From DTFZ01 sp964510055 (lineage in GTDB: Bacteria; Bacillota; Clostridia; Christensenellales; SZUA-584): a DNA stretch of 29,713 nt. How positions within the stretch are numbered: position 1 is the first letter of the stretch; every line of letters begins with the position of its first letter. The stretch spans positions 1 through 29,713 of the forward strand of contig CAZDZY010000034.1 in assembly GCA_964510055.1 (NCBI GenBank). Reading direction: 5' to 3'. The position numbers and the translations under genes were made by a program. The notes beneath the pieces are model-generated. The model worked only from the letters and a program-made list of their open reading frames with translations, made no database searches and was not told where the DNA came from. Of the stretch, positions 1 to 7,449 are shown piece after piece.

Positions 1-1
1 T

Positions 2-112
2 GATCCTTTTTCATACGAGATACATATTCTTTTCAGCGGCAAGAAAAAACTTGTCGAGTTTATCATATCCGCAGAAAACATATCTTTTATTCATGATGAT
101 GCGAATGCTTAG
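2..112 (+). CDS. C-terminal end of an unidentified protein, cut by the window start
   Basis: The frame starting at base 2 is open for 36 codons and ends at a TAG at 110-112. The residues read like normal protein (for example LFSGKKKLVEFIISAENI) rather than random translation. The start lies outside the window. I do not recognise the family. The 80 bases after the stop are very AT-rich and show no terminator hairpin. The support is only an open frame and plausible composition, so it could be chance. Confidence 0.35.
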   Translation, partial: DPFSYEIHILFSGKKKLVEFIISAENISFIHDDANA

Positions 113-193
113 ATCATTTCATTACTTTATCTTATCTTATTATCTAATTATCTATTTCATTATATAGTTTGCCTTTTTTCATGTTTACCATTA

Positions 194-300
194 GTTTAAC
201 ACTTTCAGTGTTAACCATTTAGTTTAACACCTACGGTGTTAACCATCAGCTTAACACTAACCGTGTTAATCATTTAGTTTAACACCGTAGGTGTTAACCA
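194..300. repeat. Array of four 19-bp palindromes, period 27-28 bp
   Basis: Four copies of TTAACAC-N5-GTGTTAA begin at 196, 224, 251 and 279. They are separated by a shared spacer of the form CCATTTAG or CCATCAG. The central five bases differ: TTTCA, CTACG, TAACC and CGTAG. Copies 2 and 4 are exact reverse complements of each other. A further inverted repeat, GTTAATTTT/AAAATTAAC, follows at 304-328. The array lies directly upstream of the promoter of the XRE-type regulator gene. Regular spacing near 2.6 helical turns suits an operator cluster, but no T-tracts follow the hairpins, so they are not ordinary terminators. Function is inferred, not shown. Confidence 0.85.
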
Positions 301-338
301 TTAGTTAATTTTTTTTACCAAAATTAACGACGGCTCCA

Positions 339-367
339 TTGCGGCTGCATATAAGCGGTTATATAAT
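339..367 (+). promoter_or_regulatory. Sigma-A type promoter of the regulator/ABC operon
   Basis: TTGCGG at 339-344 and a perfect TATAAT at 362-367 are separated by 17 bp. The expected transcription start near 374 lies just before the ribosome binding site GGAGGT (about 377-382) of the gene starting at 391. The -35 box matches the consensus only at its TTG. Confidence 0.6.
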
Positions 368-390
368 GTACCCATCGGAGGTAACAGAAC

Positions 391-1491
391 ATGGGCAAAA
401 TCCGTATAGGAGCAAAGATAGCGGCAAAACGCAGGGAAAAAGGAGTTACGCAGGAAGAGCTGGCTTCGTTCCTCGGCGTCTCCAAACCCGCGGTCTCCAA
501 ATGGGAGTCGGACCAGAGCTACCCGGATATCACGCTGCTGCCCGAACTTGCCGCGTATTTCAACATGACTGTGGATGAACTCCTGGGCTACGAGCCCCAG
601 ATGTCCAAAGAGGATGTTCGGAATATGTATACCGCGATGTGCAAAGCGTTCGCGTCCGAGCCGTTTGAGGCGGTATACGTGAAATGCCGGGAATACGCGA
701 AGAAATACTATTCCTGCTGGAGCGTGCAGTTTCATATCGCGCTGCTGTATGTAAACCATGCGCCGCTGGCAGGGGAGAAAATGCACGACGTCATACGTGA
801 GGCTATAAGGCTGTTTGAGCGCGTAGCGGGCGAGAGCAGCGATTTAAGCCTTGCAAGACAGGCAGTCGGCCTGCAAAGCTACTGTTACCTCATACTCAAT
901 CAGCCGGTAAACGCCATCGACCTGCTTGAAGACTTGGAAGAGCCGATAATGGACCGAAGGCCTCTGCTCGTAAAAGCCTATCAGATGAAGGGCGACCTTA
1001 AGAAGGCCAGATCCATACTTCAGGGGTATATCTATACGCAGCTCATGGGCGTACTGGGCGCCATCCCTGATTTTATGGGCGCGTATATGGACGATCCCGT
1101 TAAAGCAAAAGAAGGTCTTGAAAAAATAATAGATATGGGCAGCGTTTTCGAGCTTGAGTCCATGCATCCGGCTATCTACCTCTCCGTTTATCTAGCAGCG
1201 GCTCAGGTGTTCGTAATGCAGGGCAATAAAGAGGACGCGCTTAATATGCTGGAGAAGTATGTGCACACTCTGAAAGCGCCCGGGCTGTTCCCGCTGAAGC
1301 TGCACGGCAGCTCGTTTTTCGACATGCTCGAAAGCTATTTCGATTCGCTCGATCTCGGAACGTCGCCGCCCCGCAGCGACGAAGTCATAAAACAGAGCGC
1401 AAAAGACGCTGTGCTCAAAAACCCCGGCTTTGAGCCGCTGAAAAACGAACCACGGTTTTTACAGCTTTCAGAAAAGCTGAATGAAATATAA
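391..1491 (+). CDS. XRE-family transcriptional regulator with TPR-like C-terminal half
   Basis: This is a 366-residue DNA-binding regulator. Residues 4-70 form a Cro/C1-type helix-turn-helix (IGAKIAAKRREKGVTQEELA, then SKPAVSKWES). The remaining roughly 290 residues are alpha-helical and resemble tetratricopeptide-like repeats, as in many Clostridia regulators beside ABC exporters. The start is supported by GGAGGT nine bases upstream and a promoter at 339-367. Three transporter-related genes follow with almost no gaps, so it probably controls its own operon. The palindromes at 194-300 are candidate binding sites. The signal it senses cannot be read from the sequence. Confidence 0.85.
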   Translation: MGKIRIGAKIAAKRREKGVTQEELASFLGVSKPAVSKWESDQSYPDITLLPELAAYFNMTVDELLGYEPQMSKEDVRNMYTAMCKAFASEPFEAVYVKCREYAKKYYSCWSVQFHIALLYVNHAPLAGEKMHDVIREAIRLFERVAGESSDLSLARQAVGLQSYCYLILNQPVNAIDLLEDLEEPIMDRRPLLVKAYQMKGDLKKARSILQGYIYTQLMGVLGAIPDFMGAYMDDPVKAKEGLEKIIDMGSVFELESMHPAIYLSVYLAAAQVFVMQGNKEDALNMLEKYVHTLKAPGLFPLKLHGSSFFDMLESYFDSLDLGTSPPRSDEVIKQSAKDAVLKNPGFEPLKNEPRFLQLSEKLNEI

Positions 1492-1503
1492 GGAGTAATA
1501 ATT

Positions 1504-1710
1504 ATGGAACTTGAACAACTGATGCAGTATCTGCCCTTTTTGATACCGGTCGCGGTGGCCCAGTTCGCGCTGATGATCACCGCGCTCATCCATGTGCTGA
1601 GGCACGACAATTATAAACACGGCAGCCGCGTACTCTGGATAATCGTCGTAGTGCTTGTCGGCATAATCGGGCCAATACTCTACTTTACGCTGGGACGGAG
1701 CGATGACTGA
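1504..1710 (+). CDS. Small PLDc_N-domain membrane protein (YxlE-like)
   Basis: This 68-residue protein has two membrane helices (about residues 8-32 and 42-62). Between and after them are the features of the phospholipase-D N-terminal (PLDc_N) family: HVLRHDNYKHGSRVLW, then a helix ending in GPILYFTLGR. In Bacillus subtilis the comparable small protein YxlE sits directly before the ABC pair YxlF/YxlG in the sigY operon, and the order is the same here. The ribosome binding site AAGGAG overlaps the stop codon of the regulator gene. Its stop overlaps the start of the ATPase gene (TGATG), which indicates translational coupling. Its biochemical role is unknown; a regulatory or accessory role to the transporter is inferred from context. 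Confidence 0.85.
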   Translation: MELEQLMQYLPFLIPVAVAQFALMITALIHVLRHDNYKHGSRVLWIIVVVLVGIIGPILYFTLGRSDD

Positions 1711-2621
1711 TGAACGTATTGGAGCTTAAAAACGTATCCAAACATTTCGGCAGCCTCGAGGTGCTGCGCGGCTTAAGCTTCTCAGTTCCCGAGGGCTCGG
1801 TTTTTGGCTTCATAGGCAAAAACGGCGCCGGCAAAACGACAACGATGAAAATGATACTCGGCTTTCTGCCGGTATCGGGCGGCGAGATAAACGTTTGCGG
1901 GGAGTCGGTTAATTTCGGCTCTTCCCGCACGAACCGTTTTATCGGCTTTCTGCCCGACGTTCCGGAGTTCTACGGCTATATGCGCCCTAAGGAATATCTG
2001 CGGCTCTGCGGGCAGGTCATAGGCCAGAGTTCAAAGGAGATATCGCAGCAGACTGAAGAGCTCCTGGGCCTTGTGGGGCTTGACGGCGTTAACCGCAGGA
2101 TATCCGGGTTCTCGCGCGGTATGAAACAGCGCCTCGGTATCGCGCAGGCGCTCATAGGCAAACCGCGCCTGCTCATCTGCGACGAACCTACTTCCGCGCT
2201 CGATCCTGTGGGCCGCCGTGAGATACTCGATATCATGCGCAAGATAAATAACCGCACTACTATCGTATTTTCTACCCATATACTGTCGGATGTGGAACGC
2301 GTTTGCGACACGGTAGGCATATTGGACAAAGGCCGGCTCGCTCTCGAAGGCCGCCTGGCCGATATCCGCAGCACGTACAGCAAGGACGCTGTGCTTGTAG
2401 AGTTGTCTTCTCCTGCGGACGCCGCAAAACTGATACGGCCGCTCGCGTCGCTGCCTTCGGTATTAAACGCCGAAGCAAACGAAAATATTGTTACCGTTAA
2501 TCTGCGCAGCACGGATAACGGCGAGGTGCTTTGCGCGATCGCCGCGCAGCGCGTGCCTGTCGTTCGGTACGAGGTGCTTGAACCCACGCTGGAAAACGTG
2601 TTTATGGAGGTGATCAAATGA
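1710..2621 (+). CDS. ABC transporter ATP-binding protein (YxlF-like)
   Basis: This 303-residue ATPase powers an ABC-2 type transporter. Walker A is GKNGAGKTT (residues 36-44). The signature region is SGFSRGMKQRLGIAQAL, a variant in which FSRGM replaces LSGGQ. Walker B is LLICDEP (154-160), followed by the D-loop SALD and the switch histidine in STHILSDVERV. The usual Q-loop glutamine is replaced within GFLPDVPEFY, which is common in this bacteriocin/antibiotic-resistance type of ATPase. The C-terminal 80 residues form the usual extra domain. It overlaps both neighbours (TGATG before, ATGA after), so it is made together with the permease. The substrate is unknown. Confidence 0.93.
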   Translation: MNVLELKNVSKHFGSLEVLRGLSFSVPEGSVFGFIGKNGAGKTTTMKMILGFLPVSGGEINVCGESVNFGSSRTNRFIGFLPDVPEFYGYMRPKEYLRLCGQVIGQSSKEISQQTEELLGLVGLDGVNRRISGFSRGMKQRLGIAQALIGKPRLLICDEPTSALDPVGRREILDIMRKINNRTTIVFSTHILSDVERVCDTVGILDKGRLALEGRLADIRSTYSKDAVLVELSSPADAAKLIRPLASLPSVLNAEANENIVTVNLRSTDNGEVLCAIAAQRVPVVRYEVLEPTLENVFMEVIK

Positions 2622-3382
2622 AAGGGTATGCCGCGTTCGTCCGCAAGGAGCTTTTGGAGCAGCGGCGCACATATAAACTGCTCATAATGCTTGCGGTGTT
2701 TACCATTTTCGGCACCATGAGCCCATTGCTCGCAAAACTAATGCCGGATCTGTTCAAGTCGATGGAGATAGAGGGCATGACGATCACGATACCTGAACCT
2801 ACGTTTATAGACGCGTATGCGCAGTTTTTCAAGAACGTTACGCAAATGGGAGTCATCGTGCTGCTGCTTGTATTTTCAGGCAGCATGTCGCACGACCTGT
2901 CGAAGGGCACGCTCACGAATGTGCTGGCAAAGGGCCTCCCCCGCGCTTCAGTAATCCTGTCCAAATACACCGCCAGCCTTGCGCTGTGGACATTGAGCCT
3001 CGCGCTTTCCGCCGCTGTAAACTACGTCTATACGCTGTACCTTTTCGGCAGCCATACTGCGGCAAACCTGATGCTCTCATTGCTTTGCCTTTGGCTCTTC
3101 GGCGCGTTCCTTATAGCGATAAGCGTACTCACAGGCACGCTGTTCAAAGGAGGATACAGCGGCCTGCTCGTTACTGCGGTAATACTGGGTTTGCTTTTGC
3201 TGCTAAGCGCTTTTCCGGGAGGCTCAAACTGGAACCCGGTAACAATGGCTGGAGTCAACCTGGGGCTGATCGACGGTTCCATTTCGCCGGAAGGCGTCAT
3301 GCCCGCCTTCTGGATCACTCTCGGAGCTTCGGTAATATGCATCGCGGGCGCAATACTTGTTTTCCGCAAAAAACAATTGTAA
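2618..3382 (+). CDS. ABC-2 type transporter permease (YxlG-like)
   Basis: This 254-residue integral membrane protein has about six hydrophobic helices. It starts with a cytoplasmic amphipathic segment typical of ABC-2 permeases (YAAFVRKELLEQRRTYK). The conserved segment SHDLSKGTLTNVLAKGLPR after the second helix is characteristic of the family (compare E.ekGTl.lllskP.sR). It begins inside the ATPase stop codon (ATGA) and is the last gene of the operon. With the ATPase it should form an exporter or a self-protection transporter; the substrate cannot be told from sequence. Confidence 0.88.
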   Translation: MKGYAAFVRKELLEQRRTYKLLIMLAVFTIFGTMSPLLAKLMPDLFKSMEIEGMTITIPEPTFIDAYAQFFKNVTQMGVIVLLLVFSGSMSHDLSKGTLTNVLAKGLPRASVILSKYTASLALWTLSLALSAAVNYVYTLYLFGSHTAANLMLSLLCLWLFGAFLIAISVLTGTLFKGGYSGLLVTAVILGLLLLLSAFPGGSNWNPVTMAGVNLGLIDGSISPEGVMPAFWITLGASVICIAGAILVFRKKQL

Positions 3383-3473
3383 TCTGATCATTGATCTTTA
3401 CTCTTGCGGCTGCCGGACAGCTTTTAAGTATATCAAAAGGAGTTTTCTTTCCATAGCTTAAACTTTTTTGATC

Positions 3474-3490
3474 CCCCGGCAATGCCGGGG
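3474..3490. other. Perfect GC-rich hairpin after the ABC operon
   Basis: CCCCGGC-AAT-GCCGGGG forms a perfect 7-bp stem with a 3-base loop. It lies in the 147-bp gap between the permease stop and the end of the opposing DUF3298 gene. No T-tract follows on either strand (a run of T precedes it on the plus strand), so it is not a classical terminator. It may stabilise the mRNA end. Confidence 0.6.
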
Positions 3491-3506
3491 AGTTCATAAC
3501 ATTAAC

Positions 3507-3536
3507 AGCCCGGGCGGTAACGGCCTGGGCTATTTT
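3507..3536 (+). terminator. Hairpin terminator between convergent genes
   Basis: A 9-bp stem (3507-3515 with 3523-3531, one G-U pair) encloses a 7-base loop and is followed by ATTTTAAT. It probably ends the ABC transporter operon. The stop codon of the opposing gene (3530-3532) lies within its right arm. The T-tract is weak, so efficiency is uncertain. Confidence 0.55.
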
Positions 3537-4273
3537 AATATGTTTCTATATTCACCTTTAAGAAGTCTTCGAATATCCGCCGGCGGTATTAAAAATTCCG
3601 GCTCGCCGGTCATACCGGAAGCCACCTCGTATTTTGCGAATGTTATATGAAGCTTTCCTTCGCAGATAAAAAACTTCGTATGCTTTGAAACGCCGGGGAA
3701 TTCGCCGGGAGGCACATACCGCTCTATGTCTTTTGCCATTTCGCAAAGTATGGCCGAGTCTATGATCTCCTTATAATCCTCGTTTTTGAACAAGTCGCTT
3801 AAAGTTATAAGTTTATTCTTTTTTATATCGACATTGTAGTATTCCGTCTGCGGCATGCCCGGCCCGCCGTCGTAAAGAAGCGCCGTTACCTTAAGCGATA
3901 ATATGACCTCAGCCGACTTCACCTCGAATTCAGCGAAAAAAATATACGGCCACGGCTCGAAATCTTCTTCCTCCGCCTGACGCCATAATCTATCGGCGGC
4001 TTCTTCCGCCGCAGCCCGCGCCGTATCTATCTGGTCCTTTATCTTTTTGTTCAGGACTTCTTCAAATTGTTTGTCTTCAAGCCCGGATATCACGGGGACC
4101 TGTATGTCAAGGGTCAGTTTGTCCGTTCCGCTGTTCTCCGTAATAACGGTAACAGCAATGCGCTCTGAAAAAGGCTCTTCAGCTTCACCGCCCGGCCCGG
4201 CTGAAATCAGGCATACGGCCAAAATAATATCCGCCGCGGCCGCAAGTATCACTGCCAAGCGCTTTCCGGGCAT
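3530..4273 (-). CDS. Secreted or membrane-anchored DUF4163/DUF3298-type protein
   Basis: This 247-residue protein has an N-terminal hydrophobic segment (about residues 5-25) that serves as a signal peptide or anchor. The outer part resembles the DUF4163 plus DUF3298 pair: a strand-rich first domain ending in LLYDGGPGMPQTEYYNVD, then LITLSDLFKNEDYKEII and FFICEGKLHITFAKYEVASG. The same fold forms the outer part of the B. subtilis anti-sigma factor RsiV, which binds lysozyme, but no sigma factor is next to this gene. The start is supported by GAGGTGAG seven bases upstream. A promoter region of only 56 bp is shared with the divergent TspO gene. Function is unproven; cell-envelope sensing or binding is inferred. 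Confidence 0.75.
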   Translation of the reverse strand: MPGKRLAVILAAAADIILAVCLISAGPGGEAEEPFSERIAVTVITENSGTDKLTLDIQVPVISGLEDKQFEEVLNKKIKDQIDTARAAAEEAADRLWRQAEEEDFEPWPYIFFAEFEVKSAEVILSLKVTALLYDGGPGMPQTEYYNVDIKKNKLITLSDLFKNEDYKEIIDSAILCEMAKDIERYVPPGEFPGVSKHTKFFICEGKLHITFAKYEVASGMTGEPEFLIPPADIRRLLKGEYRNILK

Positions 4274-4329
4274 ACTCTCACCTCATATATCCCTTTTTAT
4301 AAGAATATACTGTACCGGGAGGCGGAGTT

Positions 4330-4797
4330 ATGCAGCGAAATGAAAAGATACTTAAAGTAGTATACTGCGCGTTGTTTATGATATCGGTAACGAACCTCGG
4401 CCTGCCGTTTATAGACACTTCGTCGGAGTGGTTCAAAGGCCTTGTTAAGCCCGCCTGGCAGCCTCCCGACATAGTTTTCCCGATAGCGTGGACCGCGGTA
4501 AACGCATGTATAGCCGTCTCGATGTCTTTAATAAACCTCGACGAAAAGGCGAGCAAAAGAACTCTTATTTTCTACGCGCTGACCGGAGTATTGAACGTCT
4601 TTTGGATATATATTTTTTTCTGCCGCCAAAATATCGGGGGGGCGTTCTTTCTCCTTATAGCGATAGCAGTAACGGTAGCCCTGCTGTTTTCGGATTCGTA
4701 CCTTACTAAAAAAAAGGCCGGATATCTGCTCATTCCCCTGCTATCCTGGCTTTGCTATGCGGTCTACCTCAATTACGAGATAGCGTTCCTTAATTAA
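4330..4797 (+). CDS. tspO: TspO/MBR family membrane protein
   Basis: This 155-residue, five-helix membrane protein belongs to the tryptophan-rich sensory / translocator protein family. The hallmark motif after the first helix is present (WFKGLVKPAWQPPDIVFPIA, then WT). The later NVFWIYIFF and the C-terminal SWLCYAVYLNYEIAFLN match the conserved N...W..FF and Y.N..I patterns. Family members bind porphyrins and related tetrapyrroles and are linked to stress signalling; the role in this host is unknown. GGAGGCGG precedes the ATG. It ends 29 bp before a strong terminator, so it is probably monocistronic. Confidence 0.88.
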   Translation: MQRNEKILKVVYCALFMISVTNLGLPFIDTSSEWFKGLVKPAWQPPDIVFPIAWTAVNACIAVSMSLINLDEKASKRTLIFYALTGVLNVFWIYIFFCRQNIGGAFFLLIAIAVTVALLFSDSYLTKKKAGYLLIPLLSWLCYAVYLNYEIAFLN

Positions 4798-4825
4798 AAG
4801 CCTTTTAAGTATTACAGGCATGGAG

Positions 4826-4849
4826 AAAAACGGCGAAAACCGTTTTTTT
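4826..4849 (+). terminator. Rho-independent terminator after tspO
   Basis: AAAAACGG (4826-4833) pairs with CCGTTTTT (4840-4847) around the loop CGAAAA, with the T-run continuing to 4849. The A-rich left arm also allows function on the opposite strand. Confidence 0.85.
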
Positions 4850-4885
4850 CAGTGACTTTGTTACTTTTATTTGCCCTTTTTTCGG

Positions 4886-4894
4886 TGCTATAAT
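4886..4894 (+). promoter_or_regulatory. Extended -10 promoter of the small membrane protein gene
   Basis: TGC-TATAAT is a perfect extended -10 element. No good -35 box sits 17 bp upstream (TTTATT at 4866-4871 at best), which is normal for extended -10 promoters. It lies 31 bp before the ATG at 4926. Confidence 0.6.
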
Positions 4895-4925
4895 TCTACG
4901 AATTAAAATTCCTTTGGAGAGATAT

Positions 4926-5144
4926 ATGAAATCAAAAAAGATCAAACTCATATCCGAGATAACGTTTTGGACAGGCATAGCTTTAAGCGCCGTCTCGATA
5001 TATATTCTGGTCTCTTCGGGCATCAATACCCCTGCCGGCGCCTGTCCGATAAACAGCGGACGGCCTTTCATGGCAGCGGCAGTGGTCTTTTTGTCGGTTT
5101 CGCTCATAACCTCTTTTTTTACGCGCAGAAAAAGACCCAAATAA
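4926..5144 (+). CDS. Small two-helix membrane protein, unknown function
   Basis: This 72-residue protein begins with a basic stretch (MKSKKIKL). It has two membrane helices (about residues 10-30 and 46-62) joined by a loop with one cysteine and the sequence NTPAGACPINSGRPF, and it ends in a strongly basic tail (RRKRPK). An upstream in-frame TTG at 4914 is possible, but the ribosome binding site GGAGAG at 4916-4921 fits the ATG at 4926. It has its own promoter. I do not recognise the family. It is the last intact gene before the decayed AT-rich region. Confidence 0.65.
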   Translation: MKSKKIKLISEITFWTGIALSAVSIYILVSSGINTPAGACPINSGRPFMAAAVVFLSVSLITSFFTRRKRPK

Positions 5145-5311
5145 TTAATCCATTCTCCCTCTTGTGCTATAAGTCCGCCGCTGCAAATTAGCACTAAAGA
5201 AGCAATATGGTCCGCACAGACTTCTTTCTTATCATAGAAGCTCCGGCGTAACCCGATTGCTGCAACAATACCAAGACAGCTTTATCGTATTTACGCTAAA
5301 CGACAATATTA

Positions 5312-5482
5312 TTACATGCCGCAGAAGTATCGCATCAATTCATGAAGAAGTTGAGGACGACGGCAACTGCGCACCGCATTTTTTATACTGTCGGCAAGCT
5401 CTCGCAAATTCTCAGGTGTATACCTTTTGAACGGTTGCTTGCTGAACGGTTGCAGCTTGGATATTTGCATGGATGCAATGCC
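5312..5482 (-). pseudogene. ParB N-terminal fragment (relic)
   Basis: The minus strand from about 5482 down to a TAA at 5312-5314 encodes a ParB-like N-terminus. Residues MQISKLQPFSKQPFKRYTPE are followed by NLRELADSIKNAVRS. This matches the opening of ParB/Spo0J-type proteins (pattern I..L.PFp.hPFkv.d....eLa.SI). After SIKN the similarity is lost and the frame stops, and the box II GHRR segment is missing. The fragment lies head-to-head with the parA relic on the plus strand, whereas intact par operons have both genes on the same strand. It is therefore a rearranged remnant of a mobile-element partition module. The assignment is by eye. Confidence 0.6.
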
Positions 5483-5808
5483 ATTCGATTTTTCATCCTG
5501 CTATTCGCTCGATTTGAAAAGGTCAAAAGCTTAATCGATGAGTCTTTTGCATTTCAAAAAGAGGAATACATCCTTCACGACGAAGGGTGGGACCTAATCT
5601 CTTCATTAATTCAACTATCGGACATCGAACCGTCACTGGCAAACGCCATGTCCCGCGAGAGTCTTTTGAAGCAGCTGCTGTCACCTCTCAAAGAGGAATA
5701 TGACTACATTATCTAGATTGCGGCCCTTCGCTTGGGCTACTGACAATCAACGCACTGGCTGCAGCAACGAATGTCCTGATTCCCGTACAAGCACATTATC
5801 TGTCGGCA
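5456..5808 (+). pseudogene. ParA (Soj-type) ATPase fragment, frameshifted
   Basis: Two adjacent frames together give the middle of a ParA/Soj ATPase of the type carried by integrative elements. The first runs from about 5516 (KVKSLIDES) through QLSDIEPSLANAMSRESLLK to EEYDYII. It then meets a TAG at 5714-5716. Shifting by one base at this point restores DCGPSLGLLTINALAAATN, then VLIPVQAHYLSA, ending near 5808. Intact relatives read YDYIxIDCxPSLGxLTINALAAA, so a single lost base explains the stop. The Walker A region (KGGVGKT) is absent upstream and the C-terminal third is missing. The gene is certainly non-functional. Confidence 0.8.
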
Positions 5809-5809
5809 A

Positions 5810-6403
5810 GAATATTGGTCATTATACAGAGCAACTTTTCTGGTTGGTTGTATCCCCCATACATATAGTAAGATCGGTTTGCGAATCGATGTCTACGATA
5901 AGAAGCTTTTGACTGATGTTTTTTTACGTTATGTTAAACTTCACATAGCGTGGGAAAAGAACTATAAGTAAATAGGCGAAACCTTTTTTATCTTTTTCGT
6001 ACCGGTGCTGGACTCGAGTGTTCTTAATATGAATCTGAGAACATATCAAACCATAGCATAACCTCAAAATGTTTCGCTTTAAAAACATCAATAATAATAT
6101 AAAGTCTTGTTACGCAAGATTCTTTGTATTTTTTAGTTTTAGTTTTTCATTTTTTAGTTTTAATTTTTCTTAACTAGTAGGATATACAGATAATAATAGA
6201 CAACATAAATGATTCACGTTATACTTATAGCTATGAATTCCAATAACTTATTAGAATGAACTTTGCCAAAATCCTTTGTATATTAAGTTTAATCTTTACC
6301 ACTGCATGTCGTCTCCGCGGCTTTCCGGATAATGGCATGAAATGTATTGTGAGGGATACATAATGATACTGAAGCCGAATTTTCAAATTAGTAAAAGACA
6401 GTT
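5810..6403. other. AT-rich region without an intact gene
   Basis: Following the parA relic, 5810-5971 on the plus strand is open for 53 codons (ending ...VKLHIAWEKNYK), with no recognisable family. A 35-codon ORF at 6256-6363 starts with a lipoprotein-like leader (MNFAKILCILSLIFTTAC) but has no ribosome binding site and stops early. Long T-rich runs with the repeated unit TTTTTTAGTTTTA lie at about 6130-6171. I see no RNA gene or insertion-sequence end. Base composition is clearly more AT-rich than the flanking genes. Confidence 0.5.
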
Positions 6404-6566
6404 ATTGATAAACATTTTACAGGCAAGGCATTTCCATGTGAAGTGTTTAGAAATTAAGTTTTTGAGCTTCAACATGATGTAAACAATTCAGATAAGCCAT
6501 AGTATTATTATATATTATGGCATAGCAGGTGTTGGAAAGACTAGTCTTCAAAAACGTCAGTATTGA
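6404..6566 (+). pseudogene. P-loop NTPase fragment (STAND/AAA-like relic)
   Basis: The reading frame at 6498-6566 encodes HSIIIYYGIAGVGKTSLQK, a clear Walker A motif preceded by a hydrophobic strand, and then stops at a TGA. Upstream, in shifted frames, are FELQHDVNNSDKP and IDKHFTGKAFPCEVF. These resemble the lead-in of signal-transduction NTPases (a short F-T-x-R/K segment, then an N-terminal linker, then the P-loop). At least two frameshifts are needed to join them. No Walker B or sensor motifs follow. It is probably a decayed remnant; the exact family cannot be fixed from this length. Confidence 0.5.
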
Positions 6567-6608
6567 ACTGATACACCTGAATTTTATTAAACGGAGGAAT
6601 AGGAGTAT

Positions 6609-7181
6609 ATGCTAAAGCGAATAATCAATGTTGGTTTGTTGGTTGCGTTTTCTGTAATGATCTTGATGTTAGCAGGATGCGCAACGGAGGGATCTGCTGA
6701 GCCTTGGGCTAATATATTTACAGAAGCACCAGCGCTTAACGCACTTGAGAATAGTACGCCCGAAGTGGTGTTTACGCCAACACCCGAATTGGAGGCACTG
6801 GCGTTCGAGTGGGCGTATGATAGTACTTATGGTTGGATCAACGAAAGCTCTTTCCAGCGTGAGTGCATTCCGGTCATAATAATTTGGCCGGATACGACCA
6901 TGCTCATGTCTACTAACGAGCTCGAATATATGGACATTTTTGAGGGCATAGCGGTGCCTGGGGAAGACGGGCTTTCCTATACGTGCAGTTACCACAACTA
7001 TGGCGTAGACAGTTCGTTCAAACTGATCTATCAGAAAGACGGTTTGTGGTCAATTGATGGAGATGAGGCTTCGATCCCGTTCCTGATGTATGAAGCACTC
7101 TATACACCATGCGATGTACAAGAAGCACTGGAACGAATCGATATAATTAAAAATACCGAGTTTATGGAACCCGATAACTGA
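6609..7181 (+). CDS. Putative lipoprotein, unknown function
   Basis: This 190-residue protein has a lipoprotein signal peptide: basic MLKR, a hydrophobic stretch, and the lipobox LAGC with the lipidated cysteine at residue 24. The mature part is acidic and aromatic-rich (WAYDSTYGWINESSF, FKLIYQKDGLWSIDGDEAS) with a proline/threonine stretch after the anchor, and no catalytic motif that I recognise. It carries two overlapping ribosome binding sites (GGAGG at 6593-6597 and AGGAG at 6601-6605). It is the only intact gene in the AT-rich region and sits between relics, so it may be cargo left by a former element. It should be anchored to the outer face of the membrane. Confidence 0.7.
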   Translation: MLKRIINVGLLVAFSVMILMLAGCATEGSAEPWANIFTEAPALNALENSTPEVVFTPTPELEALAFEWAYDSTYGWINESSFQRECIPVIIIWPDTTMLMSTNELEYMDIFEGIAVPGEDGLSYTCSYHNYGVDSSFKLIYQKDGLWSIDGDEASIPFLMYEALYTPCDVQEALERIDIIKNTEFMEPDN

Positions 7182-7296
7182 TCACTGGTATGGTATAAAA
7201 GGGTGAGGATAATTTAATGAATTGAGAAGGTATGTCGGACAGTTATAAAGAAGCGACGGAGCCCGGTTTGTCTTTTCGTGTTTATTAAATCATTAA

Positions 7297-7449
7297 TCGT
7301 TCTGTTGCGGAAGTGCCAATGGCAGTAAGGTAGCAAATACTCTCCTCGATCAGACGGACTACCAGTGGCGGCACTACGGTACTTTGCTTGAACACTACGA
7401 AACAGTCATGGATAGCTTCGTGCTAATCGCTAACCAGCAGGCGGAATGA
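7297..7449 (+). pseudogene. C-terminal coding scrap, unidentified
   Basis: The frame 7297-7449 is open for 50 codons and ends in a TGA. Its later part reads like genuine protein (TDYQWRHYGTLLEHYETVMD, then SFVLIANQQAE). There is no start codon with a ribosome binding site, and it is preceded by a stop. It looks like the tail of a longer gene that has been lost. I could not place the family. Confidence 0.35.

Noticed and set aside
194..300. CRISPR-like array
   Set aside because: Units are short palindromes with near-identical spacers of 8-9 bases, no unique spacers of 30 bases or more, and no cas genes are present.
5700..5912. 70-codon ORF on the plus strand
   Set aside because: It runs out of phase with the parA relic, whose restored frame explains 5716-5808 much better, and it has no ribosome binding site.
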